DNA from: an uncultured Rhodanobacteraceae bacterium
GTDB lineage: Bacteria; Pseudomonadota; Gammaproteobacteria; Xanthomonadales; SZUA-5
DNA length: 46,906 nt
NCBI GenBank assembly: GCA_937928755.1
Contig: CALEZI010000085.1
Span: 1-46,906 of the forward strand
Reading direction: 5' to 3'
The notes below the pieces were generated by a model that was not told where the DNA came from, searched no databases, and saw only the letters and a list, made by a program, of their open reading frames with translations. Below are positions 34,128 to 42,459 of this stretch, piece by piece. The position numbers and the translations under genes were made by a program. Within the stretch, counting starts at the first letter, position 1, and every line of letters starts with the position of its first letter.

Positions 34128-36308
34128 TCAGCGGAATGGCTCTGCCCTAACCAGCAGGTCTTCCAGGCCCGGCTCGTTCGGATCGCGCGGCTTGCCGGGG
34201 TGGATGATCGCCACCTGGCAACTTTCGGCGGCCTCCACCAGCTGACGGTAGCTGCCGGCGCTCAAGTCCTTGATGTAGGCCTGTTTGCGTTCGTCGTAGC
34301 CAAACATGCGATCGTTGATCAACTGGCATTCGTTGCAGCTGGGGCAGCGCGCAGTTTCGATCCAGGCCTCATCGCGCGAGCGCGCGGGCGCGGCGACTTC
34401 GGTTTCGGCCGGAGTCGCGGCGGCGGGCGCTGCCGGCACTGCAGCGGATGCCGCAGCGATCGCCTGCTGCGTCGCCGCCCAAGCCGCCCTCTCGCGTGCG
34501 AGCAGGCGCTCGGCGTGCGAATCGTGCACACCGCCATGTTCCTGCAATCGATGCCACAGCAGCAGGCAACGGCGGGTGGCCTGCATCACTTTCGCGTCGA
34601 CGATCACCCGCTGCAGCAGGTCGTCGGCGTCCACCACCAGCAGGTAGGGCACGTGCTGCGCGGCGCTGCCTTCGTCCAGGGCCAGCCATTCGGCGACCGG
34701 CAGCATGGCCTCGCTCCACTGCGCGCGCGGTACCAGCGCGAAATGCGCGGCATGGCGTGGGTCGCACAGCACGAAATCGGCAAAGGTGAAGGCGCAGGCT
34801 TGTTCGATCCGCTGCTGCGCGTCGTCGCACCAGGTCAGTGTCTCCACCGGCCAGTCGTCCTCGGGCTGCGGGTTGTTCTGCAGCGAAAAACGCGTCGCCC
34901 AGTTGCCGCCTGCAGAAGCATGGTAGGTGAATGCCGGAAAAGCCCGCGCATGCATCGCAGCGGCCGCATTCAGATAGGGCGGCAACGTCGCGCCGGCGGC
35001 GCTGCCGGAGTACACACTGAACAACGCCGGACCGCGGCATTCCAGCCCGCGCGCGATCTCGAAGTGCAGCGCAGGCAGGTTGGAACTGGTCGACTGCAGC
35101 ACGTACATGCCACCAAGGCCCATCGCCGCGGTGGCCAGCCGCGCACTGCGTACGCCGAACGCGAAGTGACCGGTGCCGATCGAGGTGTCCTCCAGCAGGT
35201 CGCTGGTCTGCACCAGCACCTTGACCGGCAACCCGCTCGACAGCATGTCCATCAGGCTGGCGTTCTCCGGCGCGTCGTTGCGCTCGGGCGGGATGCACAC
35301 CAGATAGTCCGGAAAGCGCGCCAGATCGTCGGCACTCAGCGAGCTGGCGTCGAAGGTCGCGAACAGCAGATTGTGCTCGGCCTCGACATAACGGCCATGG
35401 ATCTCCAGTTCGGCAATGGAGATCGCCTTGACCAGCGCCACGACCTCGTCGATGCGATCGCGCCAGGCCTGGATTGCGGCGGCGCAGTTGTCGAACTCGA
35501 AACTGTAGTTCTCTTCGTCGACCGCATCTTCGTGAGTTGCGAAGAAGCGTTGCGACTGCAGCACGACGAGCGTGTGCTCCAGCCGCGCGCGGCGCGCGGG
35601 CGGCAGTTCGTCGTGCGGCGCGCCTTTGCCGACGATGCGGGACAGGGCGTCGAAGTCGAAGGCATCCTGGTGCGAACCGCCAATTGCCGCCTTCAGGCTG
35701 GCAGGCTGACAACCGGCCTGAGAATGACTGAACGCCGCACGCAAGATGTCGGACAACTTGAGCGTCAGCCTGCCAACTTCGACGCGAAACTGGCGAGCTC
35801 GCGCGTTGCGCGTCGCGCGCCACGCATGTGTGATCAGCCGCGCCGGCATCTTCGGCGTGCAACCCAGGACCTCACCATCAGCGCGCAACGAGCCGGCCGC
35901 GTAGTTGAGGACCTGCTCCAGCGTCTCACCTTCGCGCGCGCCGAGGCCCGCAGCGGCGGTCTCCCACAGCTCGGCCAGCGTACCGCCGGCACCGGCATCC
36001 ACCTCGCGGCGGATATTGCGTTCGAGTTGCAACCCGTGGCGGCGCAGGCGCTCGCCTTCGACGCCACGCGGCGCGACATCCTGCAGCAATTCGTCCACCA
36101 GCCGCGACAGCGGGCGCACGAAATCCGTTGCATCGCTGCCGTCCACCAGTACCAGCGGGAAGTCGTGGCGCAGCGCGCCCAGATCGCGATACGGCGCCAG
36201 CAGCGCCGGGCGCAGGCCAAGGCCATCGATGGCGCGCAGCGAATCGCCCTGGCGCCTGCCGGTCAGGTGGAAGATCTGCTGTTCGGGGGGGCGGGCTTTC
36301 ATGTCCAT
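34128..36308 (-). CDS. Large protein with C-terminal single [4Fe-4S] ferredoxin domain, next to KorAB
   Basis: A 726-residue cytoplasmic protein that I cannot name. Residues 1-610 resemble no domain I can assign with confidence; some blocks (a VYSGSAAG segment and an FSLQNNPQPEDDWP segment around 430-490) recall parts of 2-oxoacid:ferredoxin oxidoreductases. A Pro/Ala linker (about 610-640) leads to a small ferredoxin domain with CxxCxxC at 655, 658 and 661 and a fourth Cys at 697, enough for one [4Fe-4S] cluster. It is directly downstream of korAB, so it may accept electrons from KorB or be a further subunit. No membrane helix or signal peptide. It may be the most novel protein in the window. 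Confidence 0.75.
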   Translation of the reverse strand: MDMKARPPEQQIFHLTGRRQGDSLRAIDGLGLRPALLAPYRDLGALRHDFPLVLVDGSDATDFVRPLSRLVDELLQDVAPRGVEGERLRRHGLQLERNIRREVDAGAGGTLAELWETAAAGLGAREGETLEQVLNYAAGSLRADGEVLGCTPKMPARLITHAWRATRNARARQFRVEVGRLTLKLSDILRAAFSHSQAGCQPASLKAAIGGSHQDAFDFDALSRIVGKGAPHDELPPARRARLEHTLVVLQSQRFFATHEDAVDEENYSFEFDNCAAAIQAWRDRIDEVVALVKAISIAELEIHGRYVEAEHNLLFATFDASSLSADDLARFPDYLVCIPPERNDAPENASLMDMLSSGLPVKVLVQTSDLLEDTSIGTGHFAFGVRSARLATAAMGLGGMYVLQSTSSNLPALHFEIARGLECRGPALFSVYSGSAAGATLPPYLNAAAAMHARAFPAFTYHASAGGNWATRFSLQNNPQPEDDWPVETLTWCDDAQQRIEQACAFTFADFVLCDPRHAAHFALVPRAQWSEAMLPVAEWLALDEGSAAQHVPYLLVVDADDLLQRVIVDAKVMQATRRCLLLWHRLQEHGGVHDSHAERLLARERAAWAATQQAIAAASAAVPAAPAAATPAETEVAAPARSRDEAWIETARCPSCNECQLINDRMFGYDERKQAYIKDLSAGSYRQLVEAAESCQVAIIHPGKPRDPNEPGLEDLLVRAEPFR

Positions 36309-36351
36309 CGTCGGTACTCGATTGGGGCAGCGAACAAGAAGCGTCTGTTGA

Positions 36352-36426
36352 CGTAGGTTGGGCTAAGCGCAGCGTGCCCAACACCGGGCGAACCTGTTGG
36401 GCACGCTGCGCTTAGCCCAACCTACG
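36352..36426. repeat. Perfect 32-bp inverted repeat between korB and the ferredoxin-fusion gene
   Basis: Arms CGTAGGTTGGGC... (36352-36383) and its exact complement (36395-36426) enclose an 11-base loop (CCGGGCGAACC). The core GTAGGTTGGGCTAAGCGCAG is a dispersed intergenic element known in many proteobacteria. No transposase is present. It would form a strong hairpin in mRNA and could attenuate or process the korB-to-downstream transcript; there is no U-run. Confidence 0.9.
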
Positions 36427-36436
36427 GTCGGATGCA

Positions 36437-37414
36437 TCACGCCTCGGCGTGCCCTTCCGGCCACACGGTGTACTTGTCGAACTCACGATCCAACCCGGCG
36501 CGGATGTACTCGGGGGAGCGCAGCTGGCCGGCGTGGCGCAGGTCTTCGTAACAGGGCGCGTCGGGATTGCGATAGAGGATGCCGACCGGGATCGGGTCGT
36601 CGAGCGAGGCGATCTCGCGCGCGCGGTCGATGTTGATCGGGTCGTGCTCGCGCTGGTTGCGGTAGGCGCTGGCGATGCCCGGGCTCAAGGTAAGGCCGTC
36701 CTTGTGGGTGAGCAGCATGGTGCGCTGCGGATCGTGCAGCCAGGGGTCGAAGACCTTGGGCATGAACTCCGGGCAGCGCTGGATGATGCGCACGAAGGAG
36801 AAACCGCGATGCAGGTAGGCGGCGCGCAGGATGTCGTAGAGCACCTCGGGTATCCAGTCGACGCCCTGCGCGATGAACGAGGCGCCCTGCACGCCGAGCG
36901 AAACGGTCAGCGGATTCATCGGCTCCAGCGTCGCACCATAGGGCGTGGTATTGCTCTTCAGGCCGCGCGGCGAGGTCGGCGAGGCCTGTTTCTTGGTCAG
37001 GCCGTAGACGTGATTGTCGTGCAGCACCACGGTGATGTTCATGTTGTAGCGCAGCGCGTGAATCCAATGCGCGGCGCCGATGCTGCAGCAATCGCCGTCG
37101 CCGGTGCTGACGAACACGTTCAAGTCCGGCCGCGCCATCTTGATGCCTTCGGCGACCGGGAACGCGCGACCATGCAGGCTGTGGAAGCCGTAGGTCTTCA
37201 TGTAGTGCGGCAAACGGCTTGAGCAGCCGATGCCGGACACGAACACGGTGTTCTCGGGCGCCAGGTTCTCGTCGGCGCACAGGCGCTGCATCGCCGCGAG
37301 GATGGCGTTGTCGCCGCAGCCGTTGCACCAGCGCGGCACGCCGCCCTGGTAGTCCTCCAGCGCGTGGTGTTCCTGGTGCAGCTTGATGACGCAAGAACTG
37401 AGGGACTGGCTCAT
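36437..37414 (-). CDS. korB: 2-oxoacid:ferredoxin oxidoreductase beta subunit (2-oxoglutarate type)
   Basis: A 325-residue thiamine-diphosphate and iron-sulfur subunit. It has the beta-subunit motifs WCNGCGDNA (Cys 30 and 33), GIGCSSR (Cys 64), the TPP/Mg motif STGDGD (103-108), the HDNHVYGLTKKQASPTS loop and a fourth Cys in IQRCPEF, enough for one [4Fe-4S] cluster. With KorA it would oxidise a 2-oxoacid, most likely 2-oxoglutarate, with CoA to an acyl-CoA, CO2 and reduced ferredoxin. ATG at 37414 overlaps the korA stop (ATGA). The frame extends to 38392 through korA and is not real there. Confidence 0.93.
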   Translation of the reverse strand: MSQSLSSCVIKLHQEHHALEDYQGGVPRWCNGCGDNAILAAMQRLCADENLAPENTVFVSGIGCSSRLPHYMKTYGFHSLHGRAFPVAEGIKMARPDLNVFVSTGDGDCCSIGAAHWIHALRYNMNITVVLHDNHVYGLTKKQASPTSPRGLKSNTTPYGATLEPMNPLTVSLGVQGASFIAQGVDWIPEVLYDILRAAYLHRGFSFVRIIQRCPEFMPKVFDPWLHDPQRTMLLTHKDGLTLSPGIASAYRNQREHDPINIDRAREIASLDDPIPVGILYRNPDAPCYEDLRHAGQLRSPEYIRAGLDREFDKYTVWPEGHAEA

Positions 37415-39318
37415 GACAGGGCTCCACGACGCTTGAGGGCTTCCCGCGCAACGCGACAGATGTCGCCCGGCTTGATCGGCTGGCCGCGCGCCTCGCTCCA
37501 GCAGTCGATGTCGACCAGGAAACGCGAGCGCAGCAGCATCGCCAGCGCCGAATAGCGACGGTTGTCCTCGTCGATCAGCTCGTCCTCGGGTTTGTCGGAC
37601 CAGTTGCCCTCGATGGTCATCGCGTGTTTGAAGCGCGCCAGGATCTCGCGGATACCGGACGGCATCGGCTGCAGGAAGCGCAGGTGCATCGACGACACCG
37701 CCTGGCCCTCGGCACGCAGGCGCGTGACCGACTCCTCGATGGCGCCCATCGTGCTGCCCCAGCCGATCAGCAAGAGGTCGCCGCTGTCGCCGCCGAAAAC
37801 GGGGGGCGCCTTGAGCGTCTTCTGCAGCGCGGCGAGCTTCAGGCTGCGCGCGCGCAGGCCTTCCTCGTTGATCGCCGGGTCGTAGGCGACCTTGCTGTTG
37901 CGATCGTGCGCCAGGCCGGTCACCGTGTGCATGCCGCCGGCGCGGCCGGGTTGCAGGCGGCGCGACAAGCCGGTCATTGGATCCCAGTCGTAGGCCTTGC
38001 TGCCGACCGGCACCGGCGTCATATCCACCGGCGGCGCCAGCCAGGCTTCGCTGAATACCGGCCTCGGGAACGGCTGCTGCGCAGTCGACAGGCTGGCATC
38101 GGACAGCACCACGACCACCATGCCGAAGGTTTCGGCGATCTTGCGCGCGGTGATCACCGAGTAGAAACAGTCTTCGATGCTGTTCGGCGCCATCACCACC
38201 TTGGGCGCGTCTCCGTGGCTGCCAAATATGGCCGACAGCGCGTCGCCCTGCTCGACCTTGGTCGGCTGGCCGGTGCTCGGCCCACCGCGCTGCACATTGA
38301 CCACCACCAGCGGAATCTCGGCCATCACCGCGAGGCCAATGACTTCCTGCTTCAGCGAATAACCGGGGCCCGAGGTGATGGTCACCGCGCACTTGCCCGC
38401 GTAGGAGGCGCCAACCGCAAAGGCGCAGGCGGCGATCTCGTCCTCGGCCTGGTGCACCAGCCCGCCGATCTTCTCGAACACTTCGCTGAGGTAATGCGAG
38501 GCCGAGGTCGCTGGCGTGATCGGGTACATCGCGCAGATGTCCATGCCAGAGGCCATGACGCCGAGCGCGATGGCGGTGTTGCCGTTGACGACGATCTGCG
38601 GCACCGTCGATTTCACGGCCGGGATGCAGTATTTGAAGTCGAGGTTCGCCTCGGCCCAGGCGGCGCCGGCCTCATAGAGCTTGATGTTGCTGGCGACCAC
38701 CTTGGCGTCCTTCTTGCCGAATATGCGCGCGATCTGCTCGCGCGCGAGGTCGTCGTCGAGCCCGTACACATTGCACAGGATGCCGAGCACGAACATGTTC
38801 TTGCCCTTGCGCGGATCGGACACCAGCTCGCGGCAGCGATCCTCCAGCGGCACTTCGTAGACCTCGAAACCGTCCTTAAGCAGCGCCTCGACGGTCTTCA
38901 TGTACGAGATCACCACTGCCGGGTCGCGATGCGTCTTCCACATGCATTCGAGCAGGATCTTCGCGCCCGGCTTGAGTTCACCGGCCTGCACGCGGCCGAT
39001 CAGCACCTGTTCGTTGAACGCCACCACCAGCTCGGTCTGGTCACCGCCATTGGTGATGCGCCCGGAGCCCATGCGGATGCGGATGCCACTGGCGCCGGCC
39101 ACGCTGCGGGCAGGCGGCTGGATCTCCGCCGGGATGATCTCGGTGGTCCAGATGCCATTGCCCATGCGGGCGGCAATCGCCCCCAGCGACTGCCCGCAAC
39201 GCTGCGCGCCCTCGCCCGAGTCGCTGATCACCTCGACGATGGCCTCAGGTATAGCCGTCGCCGGCCGCGGCGCGGGCAGGATGACTTCAGGTGCTGCAAG
39301 AGTGGCGGAGTGGGTCAT
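37411..39318 (-). CDS. korA: 2-oxoacid:ferredoxin oxidoreductase alpha subunit (gamma-alpha fusion)
   Basis: A 635-residue subunit in which the gamma domain (about 20-190, ISDSGEGAQRCGQSLG) is fused to the alpha domain (about 200-620, YPITPATSASHYL; QAEDEIAACAFAVGASYAG; ITSGPGYSLKQE), the normal layout for two-subunit Kor/Vor-type enzymes. No ferredoxin domain is fused to it. YPITPSTS-type motifs bind substrate and TPP. ATG at 39318 is chosen; the upstream ORF part (to 39477) is the translation of a DNA repeat. It is coupled to korB and separated from nfnB by a 177-base gap that holds the repeat hairpin. Confidence 0.93.
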   Translation of the reverse strand: MTHSATLAAPEVILPAPRPATAIPEAIVEVISDSGEGAQRCGQSLGAIAARMGNGIWTTEIIPAEIQPPARSVAGASGIRIRMGSGRITNGGDQTELVVAFNEQVLIGRVQAGELKPGAKILLECMWKTHRDPAVVISYMKTVEALLKDGFEVYEVPLEDRCRELVSDPRKGKNMFVLGILCNVYGLDDDLAREQIARIFGKKDAKVVASNIKLYEAGAAWAEANLDFKYCIPAVKSTVPQIVVNGNTAIALGVMASGMDICAMYPITPATSASHYLSEVFEKIGGLVHQAEDEIAACAFAVGASYAGKCAVTITSGPGYSLKQEVIGLAVMAEIPLVVVNVQRGGPSTGQPTKVEQGDALSAIFGSHGDAPKVVMAPNSIEDCFYSVITARKIAETFGMVVVVLSDASLSTAQQPFPRPVFSEAWLAPPVDMTPVPVGSKAYDWDPMTGLSRRLQPGRAGGMHTVTGLAHDRNSKVAYDPAINEEGLRARSLKLAALQKTLKAPPVFGGDSGDLLLIGWGSTMGAIEESVTRLRAEGQAVSSMHLRFLQPMPSGIREILARFKHAMTIEGNWSDKPEDELIDEDNRRYSALAMLLRSRFLVDIDCWSEARGQPIKPGDICRVAREALKRRGALS

Positions 39319-39357
39319 GGCACGCTGTCGAATGAGGATTTGGAAAAGAGAGCCTTT

Positions 39358-39477
39358 TTGTCCGCAAAGGACGCTAAGAACGCAAAGGAAAAGCGTCTTG
39401 CGAGGGCCCTCCGCACGATCGAATCCATTTCCACTTGCTGTTGCTCCCTTTGCGTCCTTTGCGTCCTTTGCGGACAA
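39358..39477. repeat. Inverted repeat of the GCAAAGGAC dispersed element
   Basis: TTGTCCGCAAAGGACGCTAA (39358 onwards, to about 39390) faces the tandem CTTTGCGTC units ending TTTGCGGACAA (39446-39477); about 29 of 32 positions pair. The 55-base centre is not repeated. Similar AAAGGACGC runs are widespread between genes in environmental bacteria and often inflate gene starts (they translate as AKDAKNAK). The hairpin separates nfnB from korA. Confidence 0.85.
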
Positions 39478-39495
39478 GTGCTGTTGGCCGCCAGG

Positions 39496-41007
39496 TCACG
39501 CACGGGCAAGTTGCACCCGCGCGTAATTGCGTTCGCGGCGGTCGATGCCGAACAGGCGGCTGGCGGGGTCGTCGCTGGTGGGTTGGTACACCGAATCGCT
39601 GTCACGCAGGCCGAGCCAGGCTTTCATGCCGCGTGCGGCCTTGCGGCCGGCGCCCATGGCCTGGATCACGGTGGCGGCGCCGGTGACGATGTCGCCGCCG
39701 GCGAACACGCCGGCAATCGACGTCTGCAGGTTTTCGTCGGTGGCGATGTAGCCGCGCTTGTCGAGCTTCAGGCCGGAGGTCTGGCCGAGGATCGGGTTGG
39801 CGTTGGTGCCGATCGCGAACACCACCATGTCGGTTTCCAGTTCGAATTCGCTGCCGGGCATCGGTTCCGGGCGGCGGCGGCCGGAGGCGTCGGGCTCGCC
39901 GAGCTGCATGCGGATGCAGCGCATCGCGCGCACATTGTTGGCGTCGTCGCCGATCAGTTCCAGCGGCGCGGTCAGCCACTGGAAATCGATGCCTTCCTGC
40001 TGCGCGTGGTGGATTTCTTCTGCGCGCGCCGGGGCCTCGGCGGCGCTGCGGCGGTAGACGCAGTGCACCTTTTCGGCACCGACGCGCAGCGCCACGCGCA
40101 TCGCGTCCATCGCGGTATTGCCGGCGCCGATCACGGCGACACGCTTGCCCGGTTGCAGCGGCGTGTCGAAGTTGGGGAAATCGCGCCCGCGCATCAGGTT
40201 GCAGCGGGTCAGCCACTCGTTGGCCGAGAGCACGCCGCCGAGCGATTCGCCGGGAATTCCCATGAAGCTCGGATAACCGGCGCCGGTGCCGACAAACACC
40301 GCGTGGAAGCCCATCTCGGCGAGCATCTGCTCGATGGTGAACAGGCGTCCGACCAGGGTGTTGCATTCGAACTTGATGCCGAGCCGCGTGAGTTTCTCGA
40401 TCTCGACGTCGACCACGCTGTTGGGCAGGCGGAAATCGGGAATGCCGTACTTGAGCACGCCGCCGGGCTCGTGGAAGGCCTCGAACACGGTGACCTCGCA
40501 ACCGGCCTTGGCCATGTCGGCGGCGCAGGCCATGCCGGCCGGGCCGGAGCCGACAATTCCGACCTTGAAGCGGTGGCGTTCGATGTAAGGGATGTTGGCC
40601 CAGCCCTGCGCGATCGCCATGTCGCCGATGAAACGTTCGAGACGTCCGATCGCCACCGGTTCCAGCGACTCGCCGACGGTGCACACGCCCTCGCACTGAT
40701 TCTCCTGCGGGCACACGCGGCCGCACACCGAGGGCAGCAGGTTGGTGTCGGTGATGGTGTCGTAGGCGCCGTGGAAGTTGTTCGCGGCGATCTTCATGAT
40801 GAAGCCGGGGATGTTGATGCTGACCGGGCAGCCACGCACGCACGGCTGGTCGGCGCAATCGAGGCAACGCTGCGCCTCGTTCAGCGCGTCTTCGAGCCGG
40901 TAGCCGCAAGCGACTTCGTCGAAGTTGTGCACCCGCACTTCCGGCGCCTGCTCCGGCATCGGCGTGCGCGCCTGCGGGATGCTGCGGATGGTTTTCTTCT
41001 TGGCCAT
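39496..41007 (-). CDS. NfnB/SudA-type large subunit of NADH-dependent ferredoxin:NADP oxidoreductase (GltD-like)
   Basis: A 503-residue flavo-iron-sulfur protein of the glutamate-synthase small-subunit family. The N-terminus has two cysteine clusters (CLDCADQPCVRGCPV and CGRVCPQENQCEGVC) for two [4Fe-4S] centres; a Rossmann FAD site GSGPAGMACAAD follows, then an NAD(P) site GAGNTAMDAMR and the C-terminal FAD motif GDIVTGAATVIQAMGAGRKAA. Alone it could be GltD, but no gltB is beside it and its partner is the small subunit at 41029, so an Nfn/Sud complex is preferred. Start ATG at 41007 with a GGAG box. Confidence 0.85.
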   Translation of the reverse strand: MAKKKTIRSIPQARTPMPEQAPEVRVHNFDEVACGYRLEDALNEAQRCLDCADQPCVRGCPVSINIPGFIMKIAANNFHGAYDTITDTNLLPSVCGRVCPQENQCEGVCTVGESLEPVAIGRLERFIGDMAIAQGWANIPYIERHRFKVGIVGSGPAGMACAADMAKAGCEVTVFEAFHEPGGVLKYGIPDFRLPNSVVDVEIEKLTRLGIKFECNTLVGRLFTIEQMLAEMGFHAVFVGTGAGYPSFMGIPGESLGGVLSANEWLTRCNLMRGRDFPNFDTPLQPGKRVAVIGAGNTAMDAMRVALRVGAEKVHCVYRRSAAEAPARAEEIHHAQQEGIDFQWLTAPLELIGDDANNVRAMRCIRMQLGEPDASGRRRPEPMPGSEFELETDMVVFAIGTNANPILGQTSGLKLDKRGYIATDENLQTSIAGVFAGGDIVTGAATVIQAMGAGRKAARGMKAWLGLRDSDSVYQPTSDDPASRLFGIDRRERNYARVQLARA

Positions 41008-41028
41008 GGAGCGGCTCCGGCAAGCGGA

Positions 41029-41922
41029 TCAGTGTTCGTGGGTGTGCGGCGCGGCAGGTTCGACCGCCGGCGCGGCGTTGCGGATGCGGCAGCTCTCGTT
41101 GAACACCTCCAGCGCGGCCTTCTCGGTCGGTTTGTAGCGACCGAGGCGCTTCATCAGATCGTCGAAGTCGACCTGATGGCCGTCGAAATCCGGCCCGTCG
41201 ACACAGGCAAACTTGATCGTCTCGCCGATCTTGACGCGGCAGCCGCCGCACATGCCGGTGCCATCGACCATCACCGGGTTGAGACTGACCATCGTCTTGA
41301 TGCCGTGCGCGCGGGTCGCGTCCGAACACCCCTTCATCATGATCGGCGGTCCGATCGCGACCACTTCGTCGATGTCCGGGTGCTTCTCGATGGCCAGACG
41401 GATACCCTCGGTGACCAGGCCCTTGATGCCGGCCGAACCATCGTCGGTGCACACGATCAGTTCATCGCAGACGGCGCGGAACTTGTCCTCCCAGAACATC
41501 AGGCCCTGGTTGCGGAAGCCGAGCACGCCGATGACGTAGGCGCCGGCCTGCTTCCAGGCGCGCGCCTGCGGGTAGACCGGCGCCACGCCAAGCCCTCCGC
41601 CAACGCAGATCACCTTCTTCGCCTTGCCGAGATGGCTTGGAATGCCCATCGGCCCAACCATGGCAAAGAGGCGCGTGCCGACGCGGCAGTTCTGCTGCAT
41701 CTCGCGCGTGGTCTTGCCGACCGCCTGGATCACCAGCGTGATGGTGCCCTTGTCGCGATCGAAATCGGCGATGGTCAGCGGGATGCGCTCGCCGTGTTCG
41801 TGTTCCATGACGATCACGAACTGTCCCGGCTTCGCGGCTTTCGCCATCAGCGGATGGCGGATCTCCAGCAGACAAGTGACGTCGGAGAAATCCTGGCGGG
41901 TGACGATTTCGAAGTCGGACAT
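41029..41922 (-). CDS. NfnA/SudB-type small subunit of ferredoxin:NADP oxidoreductase
   Basis: A 297-residue FAD/[2Fe-2S] protein of the dihydroorotate-dehydrogenase electron-transfer (PyrK)/sulfide-dehydrogenase beta family. The FAD domain (RIPLTIADFD), NAD site (VGGGLGVAPVYPQAR) and C-terminal cysteines GMCGGC and FACVDGP for one [2Fe-2S] cluster are visible. With the gene downstream it forms an NfnAB pair, which in anaerobes couples NADH and reduced ferredoxin to make two NADPH by electron bifurcation. ATG at 41922 with AGAGGGG; the earlier start at 41994 lacks similarity. First gene of the minus-strand series. Confidence 0.87.
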   Translation of the reverse strand: MSDFEIVTRQDFSDVTCLLEIRHPLMAKAAKPGQFVIVMEHEHGERIPLTIADFDRDKGTITLVIQAVGKTTREMQQNCRVGTRLFAMVGPMGIPSHLGKAKKVICVGGGLGVAPVYPQARAWKQAGAYVIGVLGFRNQGLMFWEDKFRAVCDELIVCTDDGSAGIKGLVTEGIRLAIEKHPDIDEVVAIGPPIMMKGCSDATRAHGIKTMVSLNPVMVDGTGMCGGCRVKIGETIKFACVDGPDFDGHQVDFDDLMKRLGRYKPTEKAALEVFNESCRIRNAAPAVEPAAPHTHEH

Positions 41923-42173
41923 GGGGCCCCTCTGCACGCGCGGAGTGTCGCCGTCCTCACCATGGAGTGGCCACGCGCTCGAGAGCGGTGGCAATCGCCG
42001 GGTGACTCAGGCCGTTCCAGCGTACCCCGATGCAAACGGCGCGCCTTGCGGTGGATCAAGCTGCGCCCCTCACGGCGGTCGCGAACTGGCCCGTCATGAG
42101 ACAGAAGCGCTTGCCGCGGCCCTGTTTCTCTCGAACTTGCGTAAACAGCTGGGAGACCCAAGGAGCAGCGACC

Positions 42174-42449
42174 ATGCGCACACCGATCTCGCCACTCGCC
42201 GTCATGCTGGCGTTGGCACTGCCAGCCATCGCGCTGGGGCAATCCAGCGGCAACTTCACGCTGCGCAAATCCGTGGTGGCCGGCGGCGTCGTGGCGCAGG
42301 GGGGCAGCTACCGCCTGACCGCCACCGCGACCCTTGTTGGCGCCGTTCAAACGGGCGGCGCCTATCGGTTGACCAGCGGATTCCACGCGCCCCGAGACGC
42401 GTCGGATCGGCTTCTTTGCAACGGCTTTGAAGCCACACCCTGTCCCTGA
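42174..42449 (+). CDS. Small exported protein with C-terminal GFE tail
   Basis: A 91-residue protein: signal peptide (MRTPISPLAVMLALALPAIALG), a small Gly/Thr/Ala-rich centre with a twice-used GGxYRLT motif (about 45-68), and the end LLCNGFEATPCP. Starts with AAGGAG at good distance. The GFE tail also occurs in the proteins at 26024 and 43546. No known family recognised. The following gene starts 11 bases after the stop, so they are probably co-transcribed. Confidence 0.75.
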   Translation: MRTPISPLAVMLALALPAIALGQSSGNFTLRKSVVAGGVVAQGGSYRLTATATLVGAVQTGGAYRLTSGFHAPRDASDRLLCNGFEATPCP

Positions 42450-42459
42450 AGGAACTGCC

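Noticed and set aside
37415..38392. Extended korB frame into korA
   Set aside because: The KorA frame has all family motifs; korB starts at the ATGA overlap.
39319..39477. N-terminal extension of KorA
   Set aside because: It is the translation of the AAAGGACGC repeat, not protein-coding sequence.
39496..41007. Call as glutamate synthase small subunit GltD
   Set aside because: There is no gltB next to it and the adjacent PyrK/SudB-like gene points to the Nfn/Sud complex; not fully excluded.
37624..42099. Plus-strand open frame of 1491 codons
   Set aside because: Antisense to korA, nfnB and nfnA, which have clear family motifs. The frame is Arg/His/Ala/Asp-rich without domains; long antisense frames are expected at this GC content.
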